DNA from: Otis tarda
Lineage: Eukaryota > Chordata > Aves > Otidiformes > Otididae
DNA length: 64,000 bases
Assembly (NCBI GenBank): GCA_026413225.1
Contig: CM048553.1
Coordinates: 142,050,690 to 142,114,689, forward strand
Direction: 5' to 3'
The position numbers and the translations under genes were made by a program. Below are positions 12,653 to 26,800 of this stretch, one piece after another (positions within the stretch are counted from its first letter, which is position 1; each line of letters begins with the position of its first letter). The notes beneath the pieces are model-generated. The model did not search any database and had not been told where the DNA came from. It was given only the letters and a program-made list of their open reading frames with translations.

Positions 12653-15600
12653 ACTTAATAACTACTAGCTTGAAGGCTGTAGAAGAACAATGTGCTGGTT
12701 TCTGAGTTTTCTGATGACAGTTCACTATTGGGAATCAACTGAAACTTTTGGCAGTGTGCACTACTACAAGTATACCCTGAAAAAATTAACAAGCCTAATC
12801 TGCATGTTGATTACATTGGCTTTTCACAGTCTGGAGAACCGTAATTACATTGAATTTATTGCCATCCTTCTTTGCCTTTGAAATCACAAGGTAAGCAATG
12901 GATGCTGCAAGGTGTAGCTGACTGGTAATTACGTGTTGCAGCACATCCTCCATGCTGGTCAGTCAGCTGTCTCAAGGACCTGATCTGAACGAGAGACATT
13001 TTTTTTGTACTTCTGGTGGAAACCAGGTTGCTACAAAGAGCTGTGCTCACATCGTCTTTCACCAAAATGGGATCAAGTTGCATCTGCAGTGTACTGAAAC
13101 CAGGAGCCCCAAAGCCCGTCTAGATATGTCTTTATTGCCAGAATCAAATAGAGCAACCCAGAAATTGCCTCTCTTGTTTGGCATGGCTCAATTCCTATTT
13201 TAGTTCAAAATGCAGATAAAATCTGAAAAGATTTTATCAATAGTGGATTCCCCCTCTCCAAACTATTACTGTGTTTTTTAATTCTCCTTGTAGCTAAAAA
13301 TGGGATCTGTTACTAAGTAATAGTAATCTGGGTGGTCATAGCTCTTTGGAAAAAACCTCTTTAAAAAAAAAGGAGGAGAAAAAGAAAGTACCCAGAGAAC
13401 AAAATTGGAAATTCATTTCCCTCAAATTAACCATTAAGAAATATTATTGGTTATATCTTCTGTTAAATCACCTTAATTATATTTTATTTAAGACAAGTTG
13501 CTACACAGCACATTGTGCAGCAAATTAACTAATGACTGATGCCCTTTGGGTTTTAAGTTTTGGAGCCTGAGTGCGTTGGCTCCAAAAGGTAACATTATTA
13601 GTTTTACCTGAAGCCTAGCATTATACTTGAATTGTGGGAAACTATTCTCTATCAACAGAAACCTGCCTGAGAATTTGTCGTGCAAGTGACAATCACAACT
13701 AAAATCTGATGTATGGATAACTTAAGCAGAATTGCAAAATAAGTTGCAATACGAGACTTCCACACTGTTGTCAGAATGGAGTCTCTGGGCCACAGAGATG
13801 GATTTATGAACGATGTCTGAAGTGGCTAACGAGCATTCAATAAAATGTCCTTTCTAAATCAAGGTAATACCTTAAAAAAAAAAGAAGAGTAATAAAGTAT
13901 CATTACGTGTCGGAAGCAGCTAGTGAGAACTGTACCACCATTTGAAGCTAATCTACTGTCTCTCCTGGTTGGCACTGGGAAGAAGAAATTGAGGCTCCCC
14001 CGGGTTGATGCTGATTGTTTCCTGGGGTGAGAAGCTCCCCTTCTCCCCGAGGTGATTTTGAACTCCTCAAGGTGATTTTGAACATCCCAAGGCAGCTAGA
14101 GGACTGATTCCTTAATCTGTGTTCTTGGAATGATTGGAATGATCAAAAAGCTTTATTTGTCAAGGGTAAAATGGTGGGATCCATCCTAGATCTAGCAGTG
14201 TCTCCACAGGATCCACTGATGGCTGCCTGGTAACTAGATGTCTAGTCTAAACTCTTTGCCTTCACATTCAGTGGAGAATAGGCTCCCCTCTTCACGGAGG
14301 GGTGGTTGAAAGGGGAGACGAGTCCTGCCTGATAGGAGCCTCTCCATCTCCCGACCATTTTGGGGGCCTGGGTGACTACATTGATCCAAACGATGTCTTC
14401 TCCCCCAAAGTGCCTCCAAAACACTTGGAAAATGGAAGATGCTGCCTCAAAGGTAATTTTTTTTTCTATTACATTTCCTCCTTTCATCCTGCCTGATCAA
14501 AACACACTGTATGTTTTTAAGTAATCCAAGCTCTTTAACACCCTGAAAATAGCAAAAAGGTCCCTGTTTTATAGGCCCGGTCCAACAGCTGCGGAGGCAG
14601 CTGAACGTTGCGTTGCTTTCAGTGGGTGTTGGACAGTGTCCACGATAAACAACCTGGGAATTAGCTGAGTGAACGGATTACATTAGGGCAGCCAGACGAG
14701 TTTATGTCAGGCAAAACAACACCAGCAGGCTCTGCCAGTAGGATGGAAAAGCAACTGGACAAGTGAAGTGGTTAGGCTTAGTTTAGAGCGGCACCAATTT
14801 AATAAAAAATAAAACCAGTAAAATCCCCAGAGTAGATAGCAGCTACCCACACCCATGGTCGGCAGCTATTCCCCAGCCCCGGGGGCTGCACACTTTTCAG
14901 ACCATTTGAGTAGAAAGGGAACATCTCTGACTAATGTGCAAGCCAGCTGCGGTAGGAGGGAGCTGGCATTAGCAATGTAATCCCATGCTTCTTTTGAATA
15001 TCTCGAACATTTGAAAATGCAAAACTTGGCTTGCACACTTCCAGTCCAGAGTCTTCTGAGAAATAAAATAGTGAGGCAATATGCAGCCCATAAGAACGGG
15101 TTTCAGTCCAAAAAAATGATGCCTTTATATCTGTACGTGGCTGCAGGTGCAACATATTTTTACCAAATAATAAAAAACACAGAACAGCAGTATGTACTGC
15201 ATTGCATTGCTGGGAGCAAAACATCACAGTCATAAAACCTATGTTCTCCAGGCAGAAATGGAGAGCCACCCATATGCGACTTGCAGTAAGGGCCTGAAAT
15301 TCACAGCCGCTGTGATGCCAGGCAACGCAGGCAAAACTGGTAGGATTATTTCCAAGTCCACCTGCGATGCATTTGTATCATGTTCTTTGCCCTCGAGATT
15401 GCTCCTTATTAATAGATGGTGTTCTAGGAACCATAAAGATGGGATTTATTACATCCATTCTGTCAACAACAAATCAAAATGCTTTTGCAGCTTGAGTACA
15501 GAAAATCCTTGAAGACACTTGAGGATCCTTGTAATCACTTCATACACCGCCGCCTGCCTCTTCAGGATAGATTAGATTCTCGGCAGAGTACAGTGAGCCA

Positions 15601-18064
15601 AGAGAATGTCAGCTAACAATGGCAGCAATAAAAGCACGGAATGAAATAAAATTGGATCTGATTTTAGGCATTTATTCACACTTTATCATCTCTGTAGATA
15701 TTTCAAATTTCTAATAAGTGATTAAATGTTAAAAATACAGCAAGTAAATAGTGAACGGCAATCACAGTGGCAAAGCAAAATATTGACAACACTGAGAAAC
15801 AGAGATGGTAGATACACGAAACAAAGACAAATTAAGTGTTTAATGATTGTGTTTAATTGCATTTCTACAATTTCTTCTGATACAATGGAGTTAAGCACAG
15901 TACACATGAATGACTTCCTATATGTGATAACATGACATATAAAAATATTAAGGTCTGAATTCTGAACGCGATATCACTTGGTGGAAAAATGTGATGTGTT
16001 TACGGCTTAAAGGGTTGATACAGTTTCAGTCAATAACTACAGAAGATCAGAAAGGAAAGCATCACTACTCTGCGGTTGCTATGGAAAGGATCTCCGTTCA
16101 CTGATTATTCTAGGAAATGTCATAGGCGCTGCTCCATAAAGTAAATACTTAAAGCTGGCTCTCATCAGGTCTAGGTGCAGAGTTTTTAAGATGAGACTGA
16201 AGACAGAGCTGTTTGACAGCCAACAGGCTGTGACAATTCAGCATCTAAGAAAATAAATAAAGGAAGTAGCGACTGACAGCACACCGACTGACTTTCCCTG
16301 CAGTGCAGTATAGTGTCTGCAGACAGGACATCGATGCTGGTACGACCTTCTCCTCAAACAGGGAGAATTGTCTGGACAGAAAGGTAATGAACACTTATTC
16401 TGTCGCACGTCTCTTGTCAGCAGTTTGCTGCTGCTCATTTACAGTTGTTACCTCGATCTGAAACCCCGGGGTAAGGCAAAGGTACTGCCTGCAGCAGCCA
16501 GGGGCGTGCAGTTAACCCAGTGCCGTGAGAACACAATGCAAGCATCTGAACATGTTTCCTTAAAAGAAATAAAATTTATTTTTTCCATTGGGGGTTTGCT
16601 ATAATAAGCAAGTGCTAGCAACACTTTTCAAACAATGCTCTTGCTCTTCAAACTTGACACCCATCATATAAAGACAACTCCCTACTCCCTCTTTTTTTTT
16701 TTTGATTGAGCTCAGTCTGCCAAAGACAACAAGACATTTTAATTTTGATTTAGGCTTAAATCTGAAGGAAAAACCACTGCTGAGAAAAAGTATAATGAGA
16801 AAGGGGCACTTGTCCAGAGAAATGTTGCTCTAAAAATGGAGAATTCAGGATATTGTGTACTTTGTAGCTAACAGGGTACAGAGCACCTGAAAGGTGTACA
16901 GAATCACTTTGAAGACAAGCCCCGCCTGATGTATTTCCAGTAGGGATTGCAAGGCAAATTACACCATAGGCTTGGCTACAGAGACCAACTGTGTAAAAAT
17001 GAAGGCAGAAAACTTTTCAGAAAGAAGGAATGAAAGCTCCATTTTGCGATTTCAGTGCTATTCCACAATTTTAAATTAGAAAGCATTAGATAAAAAAACA
17101 TGAGCTTTAGGGAAGAATCTTTCAGTGGCAGAGAGATAACACGTGACAAGGCAGGAAGCCTTTTACACAGCCAGTTCATACAGTCCTAAAGCCACAGGAT
17201 GCACAGAGGTAATTCTGGGGCACGGATGGAGAAAGTTTTGATAACTCACCACTAAAAGTGAGGACACTGCTCCAGCATAGCTGAGAGACAGCTGGATGAT
17301 GGACATATCAGTACCAGCTCACTTACTTGACTAGTAACATGGCTCTGTAATATTACAGAAAACAGGGATGAACCACCTCATCATTGTTTGTCTTCAGAAA
17401 CTGCTGGGTTTTGGCTTCTTACACACACAGTCTGACCTGTTTCCAAGAAACAATTGACTTATGGGGGCAATACTGTCTTTAACATTTCTCACACATAATT
17501 GGAGAATTTCCCTGAGACTAGCAATTGTGGGATTTCAATCTCTGCCAAGCAGCTGAAGAAGTTCCCGACGGCCGCTGGAATGAATCAAAGGCTGAGCAGG
17601 ACAACAGCATCACTCTGAACGAGCACTGCTACCTGACAGTCGGAGAAAGCAGCGCTCCAGCATGAGTCAGTCCCCTGTGGCAATGCCTAATGACTTCTCT
17701 GCGGTACGAGTGCTTTCTGCAGACCCTGTGGCTCTCCATTCACTGTCAACCCTGTCGTTTCTTCTCCAGAGAAACTGCTGATTGTTATGAAAACCTGGAC
17801 ATGTGACAAGTGGACTTGTATACACCATCTATCCCTCAAGCTGTCTGCACATCTGGCTGTGGCAGGGATCTCCCCTTCTTTCATGTCCTACCCACCAACA
17901 GTCATCAGCTGTCACTGCGTACCAGCCTCTACAGAACTGTGTACAGGGTTCCCGCAAGCTAAATTCTCCTGACGTAACTTTCTGCCACTTCTTCCATTTA
18001 CATTTCTGCCTGTCACTGTGCAACTCCCCTCTGTCACAAGCTCAAACAAGGGGTGCTGCTCTGT

Positions 18065-18186
18065 TCTGGTTGACCAAAACTCTGGTTGACCAAATCTTGC
18101 AGCATGGCATCCACTTGCCCTGTGATAAGGGGTAGATGTCAGGGGGAGATGTCAGACCACCTCATGTGGTATATGTCAGGGGGAGA
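18065..18186. repeat. Two short direct duplications
   Basis: TCTGGTTGACCAAA occurs at 18,065-18,078 and 18,081-18,094 (period 16). ATGTCAGGGGGAGA occurs at 18,136-18,149 and 18,173-18,186 (period 37). Both are exact copies and look like independent slippage or patch duplications. Confidence 0.8.
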
Positions 18187-18333
18187 CTCCAGTGCATCTC
18201 AGAGCATGAGATTTTGGCTGGGGATGTGTCCGCAGGGCTTCCAGGCCAGAATTTCTCCCTGTTCTCAACACTCCACAGAGTCAGAGCTGCTTTCTTCCTC
18301 CTCCTCTGCCAGCTGCTCTCATTAGTCGGTAAT

Positions 18334-18744
18334 TCACCAATTACAGCACGCGGCAGTCTCGGCAAATTTGGCTGTAATTTGTGATCCAACGTATGCACAT
18401 TTCCAGATGCATCTCTGTTTCCTCTGTGTCCGTGCCCTTACAGAAGGGGGGAAGGTATGTGCATTTACAAAAATCAAGGCCTTGGTGAACACATTCTGGT
18501 AAAAAAGCCAAGTTTCCTTCATAAGGTCAGTTATTCCTTCAGGCTGTAGTACTGCTAACTGCTGTACAAGCTGTGTGATGAGATGGTTCAAAGCAGCAGA
18601 TACCTCAGATGACACATTTTCTTCCAATCTGTGTACACTGTTTCCCTGTGGCTGGAACACCGCTGTTGCCATGGCCTGACTGCGAATGCAAACCCAACAG
18701 TAAATGTGGGCAATGTGCTCGTCTTTTGTCTTGTAGCTCTCCAG
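18334..18744 (-). other. Unidentified coding-like open stretch
   Basis: About 137 codons without a stop, beginning just after an in-frame TGA. An ATG lies at 18,672, which gives 112 residues (MATAVFQPQGNSVHRLEENV and onward, ending at a stop near 18,334). The residue mix (AALNHLITQLVQQLAVLQPE, a helical pattern) looks more protein-like than most chance frames here, yet I do not recognise a family. Flanking frames are broken. It could be a decayed retrocopy, part of an old retroelement, or chance. There is no poly-A tail, and I could not defend a splice site. Confidence 0.2.
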
Positions 18745-19021
18745 TGGGACTCAGGTGAGCAACGCAAGAACATGTGTTCAGTGATCTCTGTCACATCCCA
18801 GTACAGGGAAACTCTGTAATTGTTCACTGAGCTCCTGACGAGCAGGTGGAGCAAAGCGCTCTTCTTTCGCACTACTCTCGTTTTGCCTTTCTGATGTTCA
18901 CAGCCTCAGAGCCACCTCCAGAGCTACTCTCCACCATTCTGTTGGAAATTTCAGTACCAGTGCAGGATCTCACTTGTGGGATGTAGTGTTTGTTGTTAGA
19001 GCAGCAGAACCACTGGAAATA

Positions 19022-19057
19022 ATGCCCCGTCCCTGGAAACAGTCTATGATTCTCTGA
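19022..19057 (+). mobile_element. Possible tiny CR1 relic
   Basis: ATGCCCCGTCCCTGGAAACA followed at once by GTCTATGATTCTCTG. These are two CR1 landmarks (the GCCCCATCCCTGGAAAC block and the terminal repeats) that are normally about 150 bases apart. The joint suggests an internally deleted relic, but 36 bases are few. Confidence 0.4.
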
Positions 19058-20688
19058 ATAACTTCTTGGCTTTTAACCTCTTGCCATGAAGCGCTACCTG
19101 TTAATGAGATTTTTCTTCTTGGTCCTACAGAAAACTACCCCACAGGTTCTTGAAACAACCCCTTTGTTTCCTTCTGGCCATTTCTAGTTTGTTTTCACAC
19201 ATTCATTTGAGTAATCAGTGTGGCAGTTGGCCTTGTCAAGAAAGGCTTTTAAATTTTTTTTTAAAAACCAGCGCCTTGGAACATATTTTTGAAAGAAAAC
19301 CAAACTTACTGAAAATCACAGAGGGACTTAGCAAAAAAATAAATACATGCAGAGTAAAATTCTGAGCCTTGCCATCCTCAATTTATCTGGTTATACTGGC
19401 AAAGAGCAAAGAAATTGATAAAATTCATGAGCAAGATTCATTTAAAAAATCTGACACTGTCTTATAAATATTCACAAGGAAGAGCAGTAAACAGATTTGC
19501 AGTGCAGTGTAACAAATGCCCAAGACCTGAAACTTATACTACAGAGTAAAACTAAAATTATAGCAGAGATTGAAGAACAGGAAATAAGAATAATGCAGAA
19601 ATGAAGACCAAAAAAACCAGAAGAAAAGATATGGATAGGATCATCATTCAGTATTTATATTTTATTTGTCAACAGAAGGAACAGGAGACACCTGTGCCGT
19701 CCGATTAAACATTGGTACTTCGTAACATGTTGTCATAATAAATTTCACTCATTTTGTATTAGGCTCTTAGTCTGATTCCAGGATCCTGATGTTTTCACTG
19801 CTTCACGTTACTGTTTTGTTTTGTGTCACCTTCCTGCTCCTCCAGCCCCCTTACTGGGGATGCTTCCCCTACGAAAGGTATCCCTAATTACTCCTTTGAG
19901 AGTACTTATTCCGTGCTTCCCTGCTACAGCTCCCAGGAGAATCTCAAGGCAGGAAATAAAAGTAAGACCTTTATAGCTCTGTGCTTTCCTTGAGGTGAGC
20001 AGTCCAAGCAGGAGCAGCTGCACGAGTTCATGCGTTTCAAACTTGGGGACGCTTATGGATACCAAACATCAAAAGCCCAGGCTCTTATCCTTTCAGATTT
20101 ACCCTGGCAGAGAAGTGCTACAGCTGCTCCTTGTTGTCTCCTGTTCCTCTTTATCGCAATTCCTTTGTGCACATTAGCAATGAGGGCTGGCGTGGGGGTG
20201 GAGGAGAGGGAAGCAGCAGAAAGGCAGGGCCCCTGTCAATAAATGCTAGTACATTACTACCAGGGTCCTCAGCATCAGTGGATTAACCAGATAACAGCCT
20301 AGTGCTTATCACGTTACACTCAACAATGCCCACGGTCTTGGCTGGAATTGTTTTGAGACCAGTCAGGAGTGTTTTGGCCTCGAGTGGTGAAAGGGATGAT
20401 GCGCTCACACCCCCTCACCTCTGCATCAGCTTCAGCATCACTGGGGCTTCCAGAGAAGGTCTCTGTTTCCAAAGTGTTTCCTGTAGGGCTGAGCACGCAG
20501 TACAGGAAAAATGACTAGGCATGAGTAGTTCTGATATTGGGAGCTGGGGGAAAAGAGTGTTACGTGGATTTGCACAACACAGCATATTGTGCTATGACTC
20601 CTCTCACATTTACAGTTGGCCACTGTTTCCATCTTAAAGCCTTGCATTCAGAACTCAGAGCTTGTCTGTAAACTGCTCAACTGCTCCT

Positions 20689-20876
20689 AGAGAGGTGGCA
20701 GATGCCCAGAGAGGTGGTGGATGCCCCATTCCTGGAAACATTCAAGGCCAGGTTGGACGGGGCTCTGAGCAACCTGATCTGGTTGCAGATGTCCCTGCTC
20801 CTTGCAGGGGGGTTGGACTAGATGACCTTTAAAGATCCCTTCCAATCCAAACCATTCTTTGATTCTGTGATTCTAA
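20689..20876 (+). mobile_element. CR1 LINE, short 3' end with duplicated 5' edge
   Basis: Starts with a 19-base unit (AGAGAGGTGGCAGATGCCC at 20,689-20,707) repeated in tandem as AGAGAGGTGGTGGATGCCC (20,708-20,726). It then follows CR1 through CAACCTGATCTGGTTGCAGA to ATTCTTTGATTCTGTGATTC. Only about 170 bases of CR1 are present. The duplicated edge sits exactly at the 5' truncation point. Confidence 0.92.
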
Positions 20877-23800
20877 CTGAAACGTGGTGTACATCTATCC
20901 ATCGAAGAGGAGCGTCTCTGTGTTCGCTCATGTAATGGGCTCTGTTTGCTCCACCTCCATCCACCAGATTTTGATTGTGTGAGAGCATTACCAGGTCTGT
21001 TGATCAAGCTACTGGTGATCAGCTACTTGCTGCTGCATTGAAAGCATGGCCGTTACACAGGGGAGCATAATGGCCACTTCAGACAAAGTGCACATAAGCA
21101 TCTTCAGGGAGATTTTTTTGCTCAATTGAGGTATAACCTCTGCCTCCACATAAGGGTAGACAGGCAGTGAAGATGACTGGAAAAGGGACTACTGGAGCTA
21201 CACATAGAGCAATTAATGTTCCCAAATCCTACAGTGACCCTTCAAGGTGTACAGTGGGTGTAAATGGGGGCCCTGTGCGCACGCAGGGGAGTCTGAACCT
21301 CCAGCCTTGCTCAGTGGCATGGGCTTTGTCCGGAGGTCTTTGGGAGGTGATGCAGAGGACCACCACCCTACGAGCAGTGTGAAAAATAATGCTCTAAGTG
21401 TTGGGCTGCCCAGTGAAGGTTTCACTCACCCAGAACAACTTGAAAGTAACATTTTCCCTGCTTAGTGAGAAATAAGGAAGTAAAAAAGAAAACAGCAACC
21501 AGACAAGAGGGGGAGAACTCACAGAGATTTGGCTAAGTCCTCTTCCCAGACTCCCAAGAGGTCTCACTATTTAATTTCATTTCTTCCTCATTTTTTAAGA
21601 GCTCACAACCATAACAGTAATGCCAATATTCAAGTGCTTTTTTGGTTCATGATCATTCATTTGTGAAGAGTTGAGGAACAACAGTTTACCATAGGCTTTG
21701 TAATAAAAACCCAGAGATTTGTTTGTTAATCCTGGGTAGAACCATCTAAGGTCTTTAAAATAACTGACTCTTTGTCTTGGCAGACTTCAGATGTCTCTTT
21801 TGGGAATTAGATATATATTTCTATATTTGATTTCTTCAAACTCTGTGGAAATAGTATTTTTGTAAAAGTATGTTTGCCTTTGCCTAATTTTGTATGATAA
21901 AGGGCAAGAGAGATTTTGCTAACACCGTACATTAGGACATCCACCCCCAGGAGGCTACTTTTCCAGATTTCACTGCATTCAACTGTTTCACTAAGCACAG
22001 GACATTTGCAGTATTTATAAACATGACTGTTAAGCTAGCAGTAGGGGAGCTGGCAAAATCTCTCAGCCTGCTCCAGCCGGAGGTGACTTTATCTAGCAAT
22101 GTCCTTTCAAAAGGAAACCATCTGTCAAGATCTGAATGATGGACATCTGCAGTTTTGGTGTCTCCTATTAAGAGAGCAACTCGGAAGCCTAAAGTTTCTT
22201 TGTTTAACAATCTCTCTCTGTATCACAGTTCCTAAAATACTCAAGGTCACATCTTTCAAGTGTTCAGCACCCACAATTGAACTCGGGCTTCTCAAAAGAA
22301 CAAACATCTTCTGTTTGGACACCTGTGTAATAGGCAGCTTCACAAAACACATCTGCACCCAGTAAACTGAGATCTCCCAGAAAATCACACCACTTATTTT
22401 GGTACCTTACTTGGGCCCGAGTGCTTTAGAAATGCCAGCTTTCTGGTGTCACTGCAATTTGTCTTTATCCTGATACTCGCATCTCCAGCTACATCAAATA
22501 CAGTTCATTCTCCTCACTTCAGAAGTGCTTCTCTTCTTTGTGCAAGGCACTCACCTGTAGTAACATAATCTTCCCCACCACACCCAAGTGCACCAGTCGT
22601 CAAACTCATCTAGCAGTAACTTTATCAGGTTTCTCATCTGCCCTACATCTCATTTGGTCCTTTTATGTAACCATATATGCAACGCCTTGGTGGAAGGTAG
22701 TGGAAACTAAAGGAGAAAGCTACTGTTGCACAAAGCAAGATGAGAAGCTGATGTGAATTCATGATCTTGATTTTTTAATCTTTGTAAATAAATAGCATGT
22801 GACTCCCAAAGAGTGACATTTGTGCTTACTCTACCCTTAAAAAAACCTGTTAACAGATGGTCTCCTATCCCACAGCAGAGACTTGGTGTTGACAGTTAAA
22901 ATGAAAGTATGATATTGGGGAAAAAAAGGGAGCCATTAACTAGCAAACCAGATATTTTTTAAAGATGTTTTTATGATGGGGAAAGGAACGATAGTGGAGG
23001 CTCCTACCTGGAGAGTAACTAGAAATTTAGTGGAACTGTCTCAGGGAAAGCAGGCAAGAGGAGAGTGGGAGGTTCTGGCAGCCAGGACCAGAATCTTGCT
23101 AAGGAGATGGAAATAAAATGCACTAACATAATGTCAGAGTTTACAAGTTCATAAATATGAAGGTCCATGCTGTGGATGATTTGTCCAGCAATTAGCACTG
23201 TCAAGCGTGTCTAAACACAAGGCACATAATGGAAGAGGTGAAATTTTGTGTGAGTTGTAGGATTTTTTAAAAGCAATTTTTAACTAAGTTTCTAAATTGC
23301 AGACAAAGTGTTAATTTTCTCTTTGTGCACGTCCTATTTCTCAGAATTTTTACATCCTTGAACTTGCAAGATGAGCCTGTGAAATACTGGCCCTGGAAGA
23401 ACAGCACTGGGTGAACGTTTTTTTCAGTAGAGCCCGTCTTCATCAGGTAACGCAGCTTAGCTGAAATCAAAATGTTTTGTGGAAATGTGTCACATTCAAG
23501 AAAAAAAATTCTGGGAAAATGTCAGAATTGATCATTTAAACTTTATCTTTTCCTTTTAATAATGCAAAAGTTTCATTGTGACTTTATCTTTTTATTAATT
23601 TTGTTTTGACATTTATATTAGATGTTAATTTTAGCATTGCAGTGGTTTTGACGTTATTGAGAAAACAATTCGTTGCCAATGGAGTGAAATAACTCGGTGT
23701 TTCCAGATCATTTTTAACTTCCATCCCACCAGGAAATTTTGATGTTTCATTCCAATTTGCAGTGAAAATAAATATAAATGTCAAAATTTCCCTTGGAATG

Positions 23801-26800
23801 GGAATTTCAGATTCTAACCAACTCTAATCTACAACAAAGCCATCTGCTTTGTATTAACGACTTAGGGCAGAACGTTGCACTGCAGAAAAAGTTTGTATTC
23901 TACTGTTCAGCATTGCTCATGGAAGTCAATGACATATGGCAAGTTTCTTGCTCCTAGTTGTCGAGGGAAGTTTGAGGCTAGCCACTTTTATTTTATTCTT
24001 CATGCTGTCTTGCCAAATTCACTGGATTCATCATTCAAACTTAAGATTTTCCTGTGACTGTATGAGAAAACATCCTCCCAGTGACATATGGCACAGCCTA
24101 CAGCCCCTACATCTGAAGGGAACTTACAATTCCCAAATTACAGTGCAGAAAGCTACTTCCATTTTACAAAGGTTTTTAATTGATAATTGAAATAAAATAT
24201 TTGTTCCATTATAAATGCCTAATTTTGAACATTAATAGGAAGATAAATATATTTGTTTTCAAAAGATAACTTCATCTAGATGAGTCGTAATTTGAATTCT
24301 ATTTGAGAAGTCATATTGACATGAAGGACTTCAGCACCAACCAAATGAAATTACATCTTAATCCCGGTTTAAGACAATATCTTCATTATTTTTCCTAAAA
24401 GCTCTTCTCTGTCTTCACATATATATTATTCATGCTGCAGATAAGGTACAGGAAAACCACATAATTGCCCCCAAGGTGGTCCAGCAATACAGTCTGCTTG
24501 CTAAGCTTAGCCATGGACCCCAGTTCAGGAACTTTGCTGTGTCCCCTGAAAAGTTTCCTGTGGACAAGAATGCAGCTACCTTTGGTGATTATGGTATCTC
24601 CTCTTTCTCCTAACAATTTGATGATTACTCAGGCCACCTCAGGGCACCTGCTTCTCCCCAGTCTATGAGGGCAGCCGACCTGGGAGGGCTGGATCTCGGG
24701 GCATACAACATGCATTTAATGTGGAGATAATGCTCCCTGTTTCCTCTGAGCACCATTTGGGTATTAACCTGATGGGAAAATCAGCTTGGCTATGATCTAT
24801 ACGGTTATTGGAAGAAGATTTTGATTTGTATTCGTTTTGAAAGTCAGACTGACACAGAGTCCTGACAGCCCACTGTGAAAAACACAGCCCCGCGCCTTAT
24901 CCAACTGCTATTTCATGCATAACACAGTGTGCTGCCTGATTTTAGAAATTACTCAACAGGAATGAATTTGAGAGTTTGAACAACATTATAAAGGTCGGTA
25001 AGCAAACTCCCTTAAGAGGCATTGAAAAACATTTTACAAATGAAGTGCAAAAATAATTCGCTGTGCTTCTCTGTCCATCTCTCACACACACATATAAACA
25101 AATGCTTGTGTAATCATTATGTTCTGACTGTTACTTGTTCTCATAAAGCAAAATCCTAGCAGTGCTCAATATTCAGTGTAGGCAGTAGCCACTCATGTAA
25201 ACAATACTCTTTTACAAAGGAACTTTTGTAATGGCATCTGTCATGCAGTCATAACACAAACTGTAGTAAAAAAAATTAATTGTTTGCAAGAAGTCAAGAA
25301 AAATTATTTACATGTTCATAGCATTCCATAAACTGCAGTAAGAAATACTGTATAAAAACTAGGACTGAATCTAGACTGAAAAATCTAAATCATTGATTTG
25401 AAAACTTTTCTGCTGTCACTGAACATTTTCTGTAAATTAAAGTAAGACAAACTCCTCCACAAAAGAATGGGTTAACATTTCTGCCTTCACTATTAACATC
25501 CTCTGAGGAAGTAAACAAAGTTCATCAGATAACTATTTTCAGAAAAATGAACTATTTTTTTCTTGTTTGAACGACAAATAATTTGTGCTATTGTTGCAGA
25601 AAAGTAGAAGCGGCAGAAACAGAAAACTTCTTTCCACGGTTTAGCTTTAGGAAAACCAGATTTTATCCAACATGGAATAAAATGCCACTCTTCACTGCTT
25701 CCTAGTGAGTGTAAATAAACAGAAATTCTGATCCTGTTAGGCCAGTTTACTTTTGCCTCTGTGCTGTTCTCAAGATGTCAGATTCTCTGAGATTTCTTGT
25801 GTGGGACTTTTAACGTCTGTCCCCATTTTTCACTTCCTAGGATTTTTATTTATTGTGTTATTGTATAAAATTTTGTTCTTTCTTTGGTGTCTTATTTCTC
25901 TTCTTCCCTTATCTCTTACTTTTCACTACTGTTTCTTAGCTCACTAGAACAAACACCATCTTTCTTACTTTTTAAATTATCTTTGAAAAAGTCCATATAA
26001 TATAATTTCTCCTAATTTTTTCTTTATTTCCTGTGTATTTCTGTTCCTACTATTAGCATTTCCAAGTATCGACATTTCCCACACCATACAGTCTATTGAA
26101 ACAGTATCCTAACAATGAAATATATTATGGCCAAAGCAGCAGGGTTTGGAAACCTTAGAAGGAGACCATCTATGACTTAATCTCTGTATCTCTTTCTCTA
26201 ATTAAATAATATAAAATATATAGCTAGGGGAAACTTATCCTGTATCTAATTTCTAGCAAATTATTACCATTTCATCCACCATACTTTCACCTTACCGCTT
26301 GTGTCTTAACGGTAGAGTACTGGAAGCTGCTGTTATTAAAAGCAGTTTCTGAACTCTGAACAGCAGCATCCCCAATGTTTGATGTGAATTTCAGATTTTG
26401 ATGATCTGATTCCTTTTCCTGGGAAACAATACTTTCCAGACATGGAAAGAATTGGCAATGTATGTGAATGTGTGAGGTGCTGACTCTAATCAGAGTTTTT
26501 TGCCTGTGGCTACTGAAAGATTCACCAGTTACCTGGTGGCCAGTATTTCAGATCCATTCAGCTACATACAGATTTCTGTAACCATAATCTCACTGATCGA
26601 GATCTCTGCCACTGGCATTATTTGTTCCTGTTTCTTTTCTTGCTGTGCATGCCCCATATGCCCCGTTCTTTCTACGGTAATCTTAACCTCTCGCATTCTC
26701 AGTACCATGCCTTACAAAAATAAAGGCCTTGTACTTGAAATGTCTCCCTCTCATTGCTTGCTACATATAGCTTTTAAGATGTCCTTAAAATATCTTCAGC

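Larger units (their letters stand above)
12590..18330. other. Non-coding sequence upstream of the NCALD ATG exon
   Basis: No gene, tRNA or CR1 copy recognised. There is a small 20-base-period duplication of GGTGATTTTGAAC at 14,051-14,083, and there are two short duplications at 18,065-18,094 and 18,136-18,186. It is most simply the 5' UTR intron of NCALD, on the minus strand. Confidence 0.5.
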
